Source: Lunularia cruciata (taxonomy: Eukaryota > Streptophyta > Marchantiopsida > Lunulariales > Lunulariaceae). Taken from it: 64,000 bases of DNA. The notes under the pieces are model-generated. The model did no database searches. It worked only from the letters and a program-made list of their open reading frames with translations, and had not been told where the DNA came from. The stretch covers positions 50,806,593 to 50,870,592 of the forward strand of contig OX419759.1 of assembly GCA_948567375.1 (NCBI GenBank), written 5' to 3'. A program made the position numbers and the translations under genes. Numbering within the stretch: the stretch's first letter is position 1; every line of letters starts with the position of its first letter. Positions 14,317 to 27,441 of this stretch are shown piece after piece.

Positions 14317-17300
14317 TCAGCAATTCCTTGTGGAGTGCGAATGCACATGAACAGATTTGCCAGCATCAGATGCTGAAGATTTGGTTATATTCTGTAAGCT
14401 AGGTATTCCTGTAGCTCAGAAGAAAGGGTATGCCTTAGTTATTAATGTTGCAGCTCTTACTGAGGTGGAATTTAGTACCGCATTTGGCAGCAATAACTCT
14501 CTGGAACATGTCCTCCAGCTCCTTCGTAGCAAGACCCATCTGCAGATACACGAGATTGAATGATGGCACTGGTGCAAGTGTCTCGAGCTTGGGAGGCGAT
14601 TATTCTACACGGTTACTTTGCCTTTCCAGGCCCTTTTACCTTTCCAAGCCTTACGGTGAAGCAAAAGCGTGACGTGACCTGGTTATCGAAAATCTCGTTC
14701 CCGGCTATGAGGCTCTTCAATCGTCTTACTTTGAAAACCTCTGCTGAATGGATATCAATTGCTCTCTGAAACAAAAACTGTCGTGCTAACTGTATTTTAC
14801 TCAGGGTATCTCCCGCTGCTGCATCGCATGATTTTCGTGTCCGTACGTCAATTTGGTTAGCTAGCTCCATACCTTGTTTGAAGCAAAAGCCTTCAGTGCC
14901 CTTCGATCTGGGGGGGAGCTTGGTCTTCGGGTCTCATCCACTTTCGCTGATGGATAAGCATCAGCCAGCGAGGATTCTCTGTAACTCGCGTATCTATGGG
15001 AGTGACTCTGCCTTCTCCTATTCTTCATGGCGATCCGTTGGTCGTGCCACAAATCTCGTACTTCTTCTTGGGTATCAACTCTCTGTACAAGTACCTTGGC
15101 TGCCTCACTTTCTTCTGATCCGGGTACAAGCCGTAATCTAATTCTCTGGGTTCTGGGTTGGACTGATACCATCGAGCCCTTAACGGACTGCTCTGTATTC
15201 CCAAGCTTATGGAGGAATCGTGCAGAATCAAATCGAGAGCTGTAGGATGTTTCATTTTGAGCCTCAATCATTGAAGCTTGAGCACGTCTGAATGCAATTT
15301 CTGATTCGGTGTCCGCTTGCACTTGGCTTTTCAATCGCAAAAAGTCAGGACTCGCTGGCCTTGGGTAGTTTTCAAGTCGAGAATTTCCCTCCGACTCAGA
15401 TGTTCCTTCAAAGGACGATGGCAACGATGCTAATGCGGGTTCATCTGGCTCGTTGTAGCGACATCTGTGAATGTTTCCTTTAGAAGATCCTGAATTGGGG
15501 TTGTTATCCACGTAGCTGAAGAGTCTACTTTTGACCTGGCTGTAGTTTTCCTGCAGGTGTTATGAAATCAGTATGCATGAAATGCATGCGTTCAAGGAAC
15601 TTCCATCAAATGCCTGTCTTCGTCATATGTGGTTTTCTGAACTCACTTCTTAAATCTAAGGAAATAGAACAGGGTTGCGGTCGGTAAAGGGCTAGACATG
15701 TAGAATGGAACTCTACTGTTCTCCATCACGTAGAAGACAGACATCGAGCTTGACTGTTTGGTACTGCACTAGACACTAGAGTGCAGCGACTTCATATACA
15801 AAATTATCCGACGGAAAACTAATGATACAAATATCGAACAGCACTTAAAGAGCACCTTTTTCTGTCTTGAGGTGGTGGTACATGCTGTTCGATCTACTGC
15901 TTTAGTGTGCCTGCAGTAAGATAGCTTTGTCTTCAGCTCAGGCTCCAAACGTGAGCTGACCATGGGTTTGACCTGCCATTGGTCAAGAAGTCCACAAAGG
16001 TATGAGTGTAGGAGCTAGGAGACTCGATAAGCCAAAAATGCTTTGCGAGTTTTCTTCCGCCATTTACATTTCGTTATCCAGCGTTGTAACAAAAGAGACC
16101 GTCTGTAGAGCCACAACAATTCCATCCAGAACTAGCCACAACAAGGTACATGACTAGACTTTACATCTGTTTCATCTGACGTTTTATCTTATAGATCCTG
16201 CTATGGATAACTTCATCGGACGAATGTGTAACAGAATACTGCGTACTACTAACCTTAGACCAATCGAGCTTTTGAGGAGCCATGATAATGGACTTGCGCT
16301 TCAAAAATGGACGTTTCGGTTTGTTGGGAAGGTCTAAAGTTAAACCATAGTCCACGTTGAAAAAGCCTGCATTGGCAGTCCCTATAGGTATCTCATCAAA
16401 TGGCATGTTTACTTTTCTCCTCTGTATCACCGTCAGCGGCTGGTCTTCGTAGATCTCTTTGGTATTGGACTCCACAACGTTTGTCTTCAGAGGCACTTCC
16501 TGGTACGGCAACACTACGTTTTTTACTGTCTGTGCAGAAGATGCGTCAAAAACCAATTCCTCTTGGTCTTTCTTGATAATGCCCGGTTGCTGTAAGTTGC
16601 TGGTAACGTTGATTGGAGAACTTCGTCCTTTTATCTGTTTAGAGGGGGATCTCTGAGCCAAAATGTACCAAGGGAGCAGCTTTGCACTGTCAGGTGGATC
16701 TGATATTGCACATTCGGGCTTGACCGCAGATAGGAGAACTTTGCCCCTTGATCCTTGTGTTTTTGAGGCGGGAGGTTGAGTATGCAATGTCTTCCATTCT
16801 GAAAAAGTCAGAAGAAAATGTATGGCCATTTCTTACCTTGTGGGCAGGCACCACTCTACTCCCAACTGATGCTGTGGATTTTGATTGGTATAGGACCAAC
16901 GGTGTGGTTGGACCTCTTCTCAATAAGTTCCGAGCTTGCAATTGTGGACCTATAAAGCACTGGCAAGGTTAGAGTTTCAGTGAAGGAGTCTGACAGAGTT
17001 GCTCCTCTACATAATGGTAACTTAGATCCAGAATCCCCTGTTACGCTAGAAGTAACTTTACATGGCAGTCTAAACAGTCTTGATTGAAAGAGCAACTAGG
17101 ATTAAGTTCCAAAGGGAAATATCACAGTTCTGGTAGTCTTTACATCATCACCTTGGAGGAATATGCCGCCATTCCGGTGTTCTAATATAGTAAGCTACAT
17201 ATTTCAAGTGATGAGAAGCTTGGAAAGTCATATGGACACTGAGTTTCATTATCTTTGCCATTTCAAAGTGATGGACTAGTATGTTCATTGGGGCAGTCAT

Positions 17301-17434
17301 AGCTTACCCGTCAGCGCTATATGCAACTGCATAATCTCCTGTTGCAATTGATTGCAGAGTTGTGGGTAGAGATATGGAGCAGATGGATCACGATTTGCTT
17401 CCTTTGACATATCGTACAGAAGCATACGAATTTC
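14317..17434 (-). CDS. C-terminal exons of the large IQ-motif gene
   Basis: Eight exons follow the IQ region. The first (17434-17308) starts E-I-R-M-L-L-Y-D-M-S and continues the helix. 16949-16837 and 16790-16254 are Pro/Ser/Lys-rich, the latter ending at TCTAAG before GTTAGT. 15550-14873 has a helical segment around S-E-I-A-F-R-R-A-Q-A-S-M and then an Arg/Ser-rich tail. 14765-14730 is a 36-nt micro-exon between TTTGTTTCAG and GTAAGA. 14539-14461 and 14372-14317 finish the protein with a helix M-G-L-A-T-K-E-L-E-D-M and a short His/Ser tail. An alternative last exon frame ending at GTATGT near 14,310 is possible but does not fit the phase. Confidence 0.6.
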
Positions 17435-20400
17435 CTGCATAATTGGTTGTGTGAGGTCTTCGTTTCCTCAAGGCAACCACCTTGCAAGCAAAACTGTAAC
17501 TGATCAAGATGAGCCTGAAGTCACGATTAATTTCTAGTGCCATCAGAACCTATGAGATTAACTTTGCACTCAGCAAAAACCCCATAAAGATGAACCTGAT
17601 AACTGAAAAACATCAGGAGGTAGAATAGGCAACTAGACCTTGATCTCCATGATGATTGTTTGCAATCGGCGAGATCTTAGACGTCGTCTTACTCGGGCTC
17701 CCTCTGTTCCTGCCTGAATACGCTGTACTGCCTTCACAAAAGTTTCTGCAGGGAATGTAAAAATATAAAAGATAAATGACCCATGACTGGTGCATCAGAA
17801 ACCAGGCTCCAGCAATAGAGAATTTTCGAGTCATAGACAAATTTTTCCACAAGAGCAAGAGCTTGTCCTTACCAAACGGAGGGGCGCTGTAGCTCTTGGA
17901 ACTATGCCTTGTTTTGATCATCTCATAAAAGACCTGTGATAATGAAAAACCTACTCTGAGTTCAAACTCGTAGAACGACTTCCATGATATGCTTGATGCA
18001 TATTATCCTTTACATGTTCTGCAAACTAGACATCCGAGACAAGTTTAAAAGCTCAACCACGGTTTACTTATTAGGAGCTGGCATCCGAGTTAAATCTATA
18101 TTCCTTCTCTGAGGCCCTTCTTAATGTGGGCTCGAAGACTTATGGTACTGTGCGCTTCTGGAAGCACAACAACTATATGCTGTCAACACGCAGAAAAGAC
18201 ATTTGAGCAGGTTCATGGCTGATTATGAACCATAGTCTGCCATTATCTTTCTACGGGACTACTGGCCTACCGTTATGTTTCTGGGAAGTATCTTTGTGAA
18301 CGGAAACTTCTCTTTTCTCCGCCTCATCACTGCTCGCCAAGTACGTTGTATGATGCTTGCTGCTTTCTGCATTGATGTAATCCATCTTTTCAATATACTG
18401 TTACGCGTCAATTCCTGCTTCATTCACCAGAACAAAATCGAGTTTTTGACAATGGAATTGCTCGAGGCACTGATCAGAGATATGGACGGAATGCAGATAG
18501 TCGACTTACTGATAATGGTGTTTTTCCTATGTGTTAAGGAGAAATACGACTGCTTAATCACGAGAGATCATGGCAACTCAGGGTGGTACTTCGACAAATC
18601 AATATTATGAGTAGTCATTGTGGGCAGGTCGGAAATCTATTAGGCTCATTTAACATTCAGGGTCGATTTTCAGGGCTTTGTTTAGAAAGACTGCGAGTGC
18701 TAGCGATAAGTCTTCGCCTCAAATGTAGAACGAAGACATTTTACAACTGTTCCTATATTGGGCTGAATGGCACCTTGCCATGGGGGCCTATATGGGGGGA
18801 GACTGCAGCTTGACGAAGTTGCATTATTCCAGGTGCTGCCAAATTGGCAGTTTCTTGAAAACCCCTAAAACTTTAGCTTCTTCTCTTAACTTGAATTTCT
18901 TTGTCTCCTTTCGGGAGGATTTTTGCCAACTTCTTTGAATGCGACCTGCTGCGTTTTGCCTACATGCCGCCAGAGCGTGCTTGTTGAAAATAAGGGGCCC
19001 GTCATCACACAAATCAACTCTGGGAACTGACTAACAGCCCGAGGCATAGGGATGCCAACATATTGCATTGTCTACTAGGTTTGTTCCGGAGTATTCGTGC
19101 AGCCCTGAGTTGCCAAGAATAATACCCAGCAGTTCCCAATCTCGCTAGTAATACAGAATTTGGCCGATACTATGTAGAGGTCATTCTGCCCACATGCTCA
19201 AATGGTCCTGCGGAACCATAAGAGTCGAAGGCTCATAAAGCTCAACTCTCTAGTCAAACTTGGAAAGAACATTTGTCTTTGCACCTTGCCTGCGATGCTA
19301 TCACCAAATAGATATCTGGCGGGCATGTGATGATGTTATTTAGGATGTTCAGCACAAAAAGGTCACTTGGCTAAAGCATCTATACAATCAGCAGCAGGAT
19401 ATAAATATTTCTGTCACTTGGCTGCCTCTTTCTGCGTCGACGTGAACACTGGGGAAGACACTTCCCCTCTGATGTCGGTCTTGATACTGAGTTCATATCC
19501 TCTCCGGTACCAGAACTTCATATTTAAGTTCATCCAAATCTCAAACGCATGAAGGGGATGACAAGAGAATACGACAAGCAGGTTCATGAGTCCAGTTGAA
19601 TCACCCTTTGCGTTGCAGTTCCTCCCTCATGTTGCTGCAAAGGCGAATCACAACCTGAGTAGTTCGAGCATCTGGTGCTGCTGCTCGCATTCGAGACGTT
19701 GCTTTCTCTACCGTAGAAAGTGCCCTCATTGACTGCTCTAGTGTTGTCGTAGTAGGAAGGACTTGGTTCGGTATATTCCGAGCAGCCCTTCGATCTAGAT
19801 GTATTCTGAGGAGAGAAAGAGTACGGCAATCATAAGATAGTATCAGAGGAATAAAATTCAATTCCAGTTGGCTGCAGACGAAAGATCCCAAACCACTTCC
19901 CTATCATATACATTGATAATACAGAGCCACTTTAGCAGGTGCAATGACTCCAGATATATCATCCAAGCTTTAAAGAGGACAATAACTCTTTCGGTTCAGC
20001 TAGCTTATAGATTTCCAGCTTACCTTCCCAGCTGACAGCCTGAGCTCACGAATGAGACTCATCTCTCCTTCAGAAAGCCAAACTAGTCCGCTTTCTTTTT
20101 CCTTCCTACGTGCTGGGTCTCTCTCCAAAACACTGCTATCTACACAAGTTATTGATGCAGTTTTCCTGTCCCGCATTTGCAGAAGATCTTGTTGTAGAGG
20201 TTCTTGAGAGTAAGCACTGGACCATGAACCTGATAATTGATATGCCTGTGAATTCTGTGGTGGTGTATATGGTCCAGCTGTTCTCAGTGCATAATGCCTA
20301 CCGCAATCATTAGAGAGCGGGACATTCATCTGCTGAGGAAAAGCTGTTTTAATTTGTGCTGGACAAGCGGCTGAAGTAGGATGAGAAAGAAGAGACTCAA

Positions 20401-23400
20401 TATAGTGGTGGCGAGGCTGCGGTAAAATTAGTTCTCGAATTGGCAATTGGTTGGGCCTGGCTGGGTTTGAGGTAAGGGGGTTGCTAGTATCACATAAACG
20501 AGGTGTAGACTGTGCGGAGTGGCAGGCAGAGTGCAGAAGCTGAGAATTCAGTATCCCATTTGGACTGTGGAAACTAGAGGGAACATTATGCACTTGTGGT
20601 GATGAGTTGCAAGGCTGGGTTGCATTAGCCTTGAATTCGGAAACTTCGTCTGAGTACTGTCCCCAGGCCACTTCAGAGTCATAACTTGTCGAACAGGGAA
20701 AATACACTTTGGGCTTGGGAGGATTTTTCTCGGACTTGTTCTCCGAGTACCCACTTAACGAGGAAGAAGCTGACACAGAGCTAAAAGAGTTTCTCAAGTC
20801 CGGCATGGCAGTCGTTTCGAAACTATGATGTGCCTGGTTCGGCATCAAATTTGACCTTAGTATCCGCCTTTCAACATCATATGGCAAAGGTAGCTTAAAT
20901 CCTTCTGCATGACATGAAGATGGATACACGGTTTGATTTGACTGGGGCACCGCGGGCTCAATGGACGATGCAGGATACAGTGAAGTCCAAGTTCCATTGG
21001 CAGCCGGCTCTGCCGTTTTGCTAAAAGAGGAGTCTGATCTTTGAACCGGATCGTACTGCAGAGAGGAGAATGTGTTTTGGTTCCTATGAGGAAGAATTGA
21101 GTGTATTGGTCCACGAAACGAGCCAGGACACGAGGAAATGACGTCAGAACAAGGAGTTTTCTTTGATTGCATCACGTCGTCACATGTCTCTTTACTACCT
21201 GAAAACCGCTCCAAGAAAACCTGGTCTTGTGATTGAATTTCTGTTGACACTCTTTGCGGAGGCTCATCCTTATTCCTGTAAGGGTGAGGACCGCCGCGAG
21301 AATGACAGTTCCACGCCCATCTTAGTTGGACAGCATCGAAACTGTTAGGTTCAAGATGATTCAACCTTTTTCCTGTCGTGGGGACTGTGTTTAATCTTGT
21401 AGAATTATCCCAATGTTTCACCTCAAGAAATGGCTGGTCTGATGCAGCTAGTTGACCTATAGGGGGCGTATATTTTTCTGTTCCGCATGCGTCTGCCCCA
21501 TTATAGTCCAGGAGGTCTGATCTCCAAGTACCTTGTCTGCCGGGCATTGATTCAGTTCCGTTTCCACGTTCATCCACAGGCCCTGACCAAAATACTTCGT
21601 CAATATGTGGCAGGCTGGAACATTCTTCATGGCAGGATCGAGTAATTGCCCCAATACTTGTCTCATCAGGTCGTAATTTTGGAGGTAATGCGTCGTCCCC
21701 TGATGTCTCTAAATCGATCTGGTTTCGCTCATGAGACCTAGTACGACAGGGTGGTGCTTTTATTTGAGCAGTTCCACCTCCTTCAACCTCCCATGCATTC
21801 GACCCTCCCTCCATCCCCCAGGTAGCTTGTCCTGATTCAGAAGCAGCTTTCTCCACCGTCATTGTATTTCCGCTACTTTCTTCATCATGCCATGGTGGCC
21901 AACACATTCGTTGAGATTTTGAAGGTGCAATTTCATTTTGAGCTAGGCCGCTTCTGCAATCATCGTCTGTTAGCGATATCCTGGATATTAAACGAGCGTG
22001 ATCATCAGGTTCTATCATTTCCGTAACGTGAGTTTGAGTCTGCTCAGCCAACCGGGATGGCCAGGAACCGGCTTCAGCTTCACAGGGAACACAAGTGTCC
22101 ACTCGTTCCCCTAGGGCTCCATGCGCGCCTTGCTCTTTATCAACCAAAGGAGGAATACTTTCATTGCTATTGGTATTTGCGAAGTTCCTATCTTCTTGTA
22201 TGAGAGAAGAGGATATTGTTCTCATCTTAACTGGGGATAGGATGCAATTTCTCAAAATTGCGATATCCGTATTCTTTTGCAGGGAGGAGGAAGACAAGTT
22301 TTCCGAATTGAACGTAGCTGGCAGCAGATCCTTACGATTGCTGAAAGATATATCGTCAATTGGAACAGAAGCTGAGTACTTGGTGCTTCCAGCAGGTGGC
22401 AGGAAGCGCGACAAACGCTTGTACTTCTTCATTGTCCCCGGACCAGTACCTGGGGGAGATACTTCGGCCGCGTCCGAATCAGAAAGGTCTGTCGCTGCTT
22501 TGGTGACCAGGTCGTCAGATTGAATATCTTCAGACATCTCCGTAACTGGAAGCTTCAGAGAGGGCACTTTGTCTTTTGAGACAAGTTCACTTTTCGTCCA
22601 GTTCATCGCGCAGATGGGTTTTGGTCGTCCCAGAACCTGATGAAGTTTGTGACTGGGAGAAGTAAAATCGCCGGGACCCATCTCATGAAGTTTGTCTGGG
22701 GCTACAAGAAGTCTGGATGAATATTCCCGTCCTCGGGGTGCGTCTTTTAGCTCACTACCGGAACAAACTGCATTGTCAATTCCAGCTGGAGGTTTTAGAA
22801 GTGCCTGCTTTGGGCTCTGTTTGCACTTCGATTCCCCAGTTGGAGAGTTTTCCCCTGAGGAGCTGGACGTTCGGTGATGATAGGAAAATTCGTCACATTC
22901 ATAGAAAGCCTGAAACTCATTCTTCCCTTCATCTGCAATCGACTCTTCATGCGGTGTTGCTGATACCATTCCATTTTCAAAGAGGGCATGAGTTCTGGAG
23001 ATTCTTATCGACAGGCTCTCCTGAGTATTTCGAACATCGAAATCTTCCACCTGTGCTTTGAAATTGTTGCTATAGATATTGGAATCGTTCTCAAGCACAG
23101 AATAGTAAGCCACCTCAGAATCTTGTGCCCTGATGGGTGCACTTGCCTCATTGGGGACGGCAAACGGAGTAGATGATATTGCGAAACCTGAATTTGGTAT
23201 ATCCTTCTCATCCAGAGGCGACTTTGTGTTTGCGGACGTTCCATTCACTTCCCTCTGCTGACATATTTCTGTTGAAGGGCCTTCCGAGCCTGCTTTGGTA
23301 CGAATTACCATCCCATTGCCAGTATCTTCCCTTGGAGATAATCTGATTGCTTCTGCGGCTTCATGGACCTCCTGAATTTCAAGTGAGAAGTTTTCACTTG

Positions 23401-26400
23401 GAATCTTCAGTTGATCAGTAGTTTCTCCCAGGAAACTACTCTTTTCTTTAGAGCAGCTGCTGGGAGTACTTCGTATTGAAGTATTGCCAGGTATTAACGA
23501 ACATCGACGTCCAGTCTCTTTCTGGCCGTTATCCAAATATGTTGGCAATTGAGATTCTAAGGCCTTCGGTCTGAGCTTTTCTCCTCTCTTCCACATAAAT
23601 CTCTGAAGCAACCAACCGTTAGCAAGCCCATTCTTTACTCTCACAACAACTGGCATTTTATTCTTCCGGTTCACGGAGGATTTGGAGCTTTCATTCACGG
23701 ACGGCTCATCGGTTGCTTTGAAATGTTGGTTCGCTGCACTGTTAATTGCCACATCTGTCGCAGAGTAGTCCAATTTCAAGCCTGAAATGTCTTTTTCTAG
23801 GTTAATTAGGCCTCCTCGACAATCAATTTTACGCCAGGGGCTGTGGTCAGCTAAACTCGCAGCCTGTGCGGCCACTTCTTCCTTCGGGGCCGCTTCCTTG
23901 CTTGTCTCCGGAGATGGTAATAAAACTTCTACGGTCTTCTCTGGCGAGGCCTTAACTGGACTGCTCTTCATAACACCAGGTGAGTTGATGTCAAAAACGT
24001 CTTGAGGTTCCTCAGGATTACTAACTGCTCCCTCGAATAGAAATCTACATTGTTCTGTGCCCACCAAACTCTGCGTAGCACGCAACAAATCTTCCTCGAT
24101 CGATCTTTCCAAATTCAAATGGCCATATCTGAATGGTCGCAAGCTGACGTCTAAGCAATCAAACTCTTTAAAACTGAAGATTTTGTCTTCATGGTTTTGT
24201 AGAGCCAGTGTAATATTATACACTCCCTGCGTCAAAGGGGTATCGTCATTATCAGGCGAAACATGGGAGGAGACCGCTGAAGAAAAACGCCTGCTTTCTA
24301 ATCTCTCCGTTCCCCGAAGAATACGGTTGTCATTAGAGCTGGACTTGTGTGTTTCTCCGACATCCTCGGTGGGCACCTTAGTTCCCGTCAAAGATTCACG
24401 GGGAGCATTGGTTCCTTCGACGTGATCATCGCTGTTGGTCAAATTCCTTCGAACCTTCATTCTTGTAAAGAAAGAAGGGGCTCCTGTATCAAATTTGTCT
24501 CTTGATCCTACTTCCTTGTCCAACAACAGTAGGCTTTCATCGTGAGTATTAAGTATGTCATGCTCTCCGTTACCTGCGTCGTGCACCAAGTTCAAATTAC
24601 CATTTCTAACTTGGCTCCTGTTAAAGTCACATTTTGAAAAGGGTACTGGTATATCGAATTCTCTTGCCCCATTGGATGCATGGACTTCACCATTGGACCC
24701 ATCTGGAGGCACCGATTGTTCCCGATTTCTAAATAAAGAAGGAAGGTCATCGAGAATATGTTCGGCCTGCACCTCCAGTACTGCGTTGAGTCGTGGTTTA
24801 TCCCCTCTTTTCAATCCGCACTTCTTCCCGGCTGGCTTTGTGCATCGCTTCGACAGAGCTGCCTCCTTTCTACCACGTCCCAACCATTTGTCGAAGTAGC
24901 TTACTTTATCGACCGACTTCTTCCTGAAACGTCTGCTCCAGTCCTGCTGATGCAATGGCTGTTCTTCATGCGCACAAGTTCCCTTGTTACGTCCACTACC
25001 TTGCTGCTCCCTACCTTCCCTTGAAGTGCAAGGCTCGGGCTGCTGATCTGTTTCTAGCTTATTCTTTGTTGCAGATTCCTCGCTGAAGAGCACATCCTCG
25101 CCCAATGTGTTTCTTCGCAATTGAGCTGTGATAGGCTGGAAACTCTGTTTCAGATGCAGCACGTGGTCCTCTACAGTCTCGCGATTCGTAGCTGCGTACT
25201 CTACTGGCTGCTTGTCATTTTCTACATGTTCCTTCAACTCAGCACTGCATCTGACCAGAACATCACCTTCGTCTAAACCCTGGACACCTCCAATTCTTGT
25301 AGGCGACGAAATTGCCTCGTACCGATGAGCCACGCTACGTTGAGCATCATCCTCAATGTACGGTATCTCGAATGTATTTTCGCCTTTGCCGTACCAATCC
25401 AGGAGTCTTGATGTTAGTCTACTGCTGAGCGCGGGGATTGCCTGGTGCCCTTGTTTTGTGCAACGTTTGCTGGATTTTAGTTGGCCATTTCGAGATTCTT
25501 CCACGTCAGTAAGAGCCCCCGGAGTCTGGGGCCAGCAATTCTCCGCTTCATTGTAAATTGTAACTTCGTCCCGCATTCCTGGACGAGTTTCGATCTCGCT
25601 ACTAGATGAATTGATCCTGATGTCGCACGACATTTCAGGCGAGTCCTTCAATGTTTTGGAGGTTTCGTATCCTGATAACTTCAAGAAACTATCATCGAAT
25701 TCCCCGTTCCAACCGAGAAACTCAGTACCGACCGGTGAGTACTCCGCATTCAAAGCTGTCGTTGGCTGTCCCGGCAATATCTCCGAATTTTTGGCGACAC
25801 ATCCCAAAGCTAACCCCAACTCTTCTTGACAGATCTCCTCTACCCGACCTTCGGTTTTTCCCTCTCCAACACTTGATTTACGTATTGTAGCGAGAGGCCC
25901 CACTTTCGGACAGCTTGAATCTTCTTTTTCTCTACTGGAGGAATCTTCAATTCTCGTAAAAGTATCCCCGCCGAAGGCGAACATCTTTCCCCCAAAACTC
26001 GAAACACCGCCCTTGAGGGATATGAAGCTACAAGCCAAGGGGCCCTTAGAGGCGTGCTCGGGCCTTTTTGGTAAATCAGCTTTAAAGCCTTTGATATAGT
26101 TTCCGCTTTCCTCCCCGTGATTTTCGTGTTCTTTGATATGCTCCAGTTCTAATTGTACAAGGAAACTGTCTGCGTCTTTTTCCACTTCGCCAGTTCGTTC
26201 TGAGAATCTCGATTTTTTCCCTTTCATATTCCAGTTAACGCCAGTGGTATTACGTGGTGTCTGCAAATCTCTTAACTCCGCCTCACTTTCAAGGCTACCT
26301 CTATCTGCGAATAAGCTAGCCATTCTAACTTCAAATCGTTTAGCTTGTAGTCGTTCTATTTCACAGGCAACATTGTCAAATGAACACTCGTTAAGAGTAG

Positions 26401-27184
26401 CAGACAGTTCCTGCTCTCTCCCTCGGGAGCATTTTAATTTCCTCTGCTGAAAAGTGTGTACCTGCTCTTCACAAGAAATTCTTTTGTGACTACTTTCATC
26501 TTTCCTTTCCGTTGAGAAAAGCCCTCCTGAAAGTCCCCTAGAGTGGCACGTATCAAGGGAGGCAGAGTCATTATGATACAAATCCCCGTCTTCGCTGGTC
26601 CAACTCTGCTGAACGTCTGGCTTCCCATTTTTGGACGAATCATAATAATCCTCGAATCTCAAGTATTTCTTACTCTCCAGGGTTTGCAGCTGATTATTCA
26701 GAACCTGCGGCTCTTTCAAAGCTTCATCTAGTTTTTCAGCAGCTGTGCTAGAAAATTTCCCGCCGTTCTCTGTTTTCGCCTTTCGCTCTGATTCTTTATG
26801 GCCCATGAGCTTCGAGGGTTGACCCTGGCTTGTCGGGTATAGAAATCCTGACCCATTACCGTTGTTAGGATCCCGGAATTTCGTCGGAATCAAACCATGA
26901 GCATAATTTTGAGCATCCAGATTACCAGATAGTGACTCTCTGTACGGCGGCATCATCCTCATCTCTGAGAAAACAGAATCGTTCATCTCCTCTTTTTGTT
27001 TGGGTGGATTCACGAGAGTAGCTCTGTATCTGAGCCGTTGTCTTAGTTTTCCATTTGATGCTGCGCTGGTAAACGTGAAGACAGTACCCTCACAGCAGCC
27101 ACCGCAGATGCTCTCAAAGTTGGCAATCTGAGGATATCCTTTCCGACAATTGCCCTCTTCTACAACGGCCTTCATCTTCTCCAT
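14317..27184 (-). CDS. Large multi-exon gene for a Ser-rich, IQ-motif protein of about 3,130 residues
   Basis: I do not recognise the family. Chaining exons by splice sites and phase gives coding segments 27184-20024, 19732-19655, 19539-19418, 18959-18872, 18417-18271, 17933-17873, 17745-17639, 17434-17308, 16949-16837, 16790-16254, 15550-14873, 14765-14730, 14539-14461 and 14372-14317 (stop TGA at 14,319-14,317). All junction phases agree under this model. The N-terminal three quarters is Ser/Glu-rich and probably disordered. The next part holds three IQ-type motifs, which in known families bind calmodulin-like light chains. The C-terminal part is basic and partly helical. Weakest points are the 46-nt intron at 16836-16791, the junctions between 20,024 and 18,872, and the exact C-terminus. 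A cytoskeletal or membrane-trafficking scaffold would fit IQ repeats, but that is speculation. Confidence 0.6.
17639..19732 (-). CDS. IQ-motif exon cluster of the large gene
   Basis: Six small exons (19732-19655, 19539-19418, 18959-18872, 18417-18271, 17933-17873, 17745-17639) read through in consistent phase. They encode a charged helical stretch with an IQ motif N-A-A-G-R-I-Q-R-S-W, a second A-A-S-I-I-Q-R-T-W-R-A, and a third, weaker A-V-Q-R-I-Q-A-G. Each is followed by a cluster of Arg/Lys. This is the standard I-Q-x-x-x-R/K signature. Acceptors such as TTTACATTCCCTGCAG and TTTCATTATCACAG are strong. The donor GTCTAG after 17,639 and the acceptor before 18,959 are weak. The exon starting at 19,732 could begin or end at alternative sites. 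Confidence 0.65.
20024..27184 (-). CDS. Giant first coding exon (about 2,387 codons) of the IQ-motif gene
   Basis: A single open frame runs from ATG at 27,184 to 20,024. There AAG is followed by GTAAGC, a good donor, so the seven further codons before the in-frame stop at about 20,000 are intron. Just upstream of the ATG is TTTTGATTAG followed by AAAGC, a likely splice acceptor (AG at 27,191-27,190), which implies at least one upstream exon, probably 5' UTR. The product is rich in Ser, Glu, Lys and Asn, with a Cys cluster near residues 28-34 (C-G-G-C-C) and few predicted folded segments. A positively charged patch lies near W-L-G-R-G-R-K. No catalytic motif is visible. Seven kilobases without a stop and with even codon use argue strongly that it is coding. 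Confidence 0.85.
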
Positions 27185-27370
27185 GCTTTCTAATCAAAAC
27201 ACAACAAAAGGTAATGCGAGTCAAAGGGATGGCTAAAAAGCAAAACACACATGTAAAACTAGAGACTATTTCTCAAAACAGTGATGCCATTTTGTCTGAA
27301 TTATCATAATGTCAACATAAATAGGATTCCTCTCGACATAGATAGCCCGTGAAGGTCCCCAAAATGAGTG

Positions 27371-27441
27371 TCTACTACATAAACGTATGATTGACTACTA
27401 CATAAACTTAAACTTTATGACTACTACATAAACTTTATGAC
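27371..27441. repeat. Short tandem repeat, unit CTACTACATAAAC
   Basis: Three copies of CTACTACATAAAC with spacings of 22 and 26 bp, each followed by a related AT-rich tail, just upstream of the large gene. Confidence 0.8.

Noticed and set aside
19584..19829. Alternative Ser-rich frame as the gene's last exon
   Set aside because: It fits phase 0 after an acceptor at 19,821, but the other frame of this region reads as a helix and chains into the IQ exons, so it was not chosen. It remains possible as an alternative 3' end.
20000..20023. Last codons of the 2,394-codon frame up to the in-frame stop
   Set aside because: AAG followed by GTAAGC at 20,024/20,023 is a donor, and downstream exons continue in phase, so these codons are intron.
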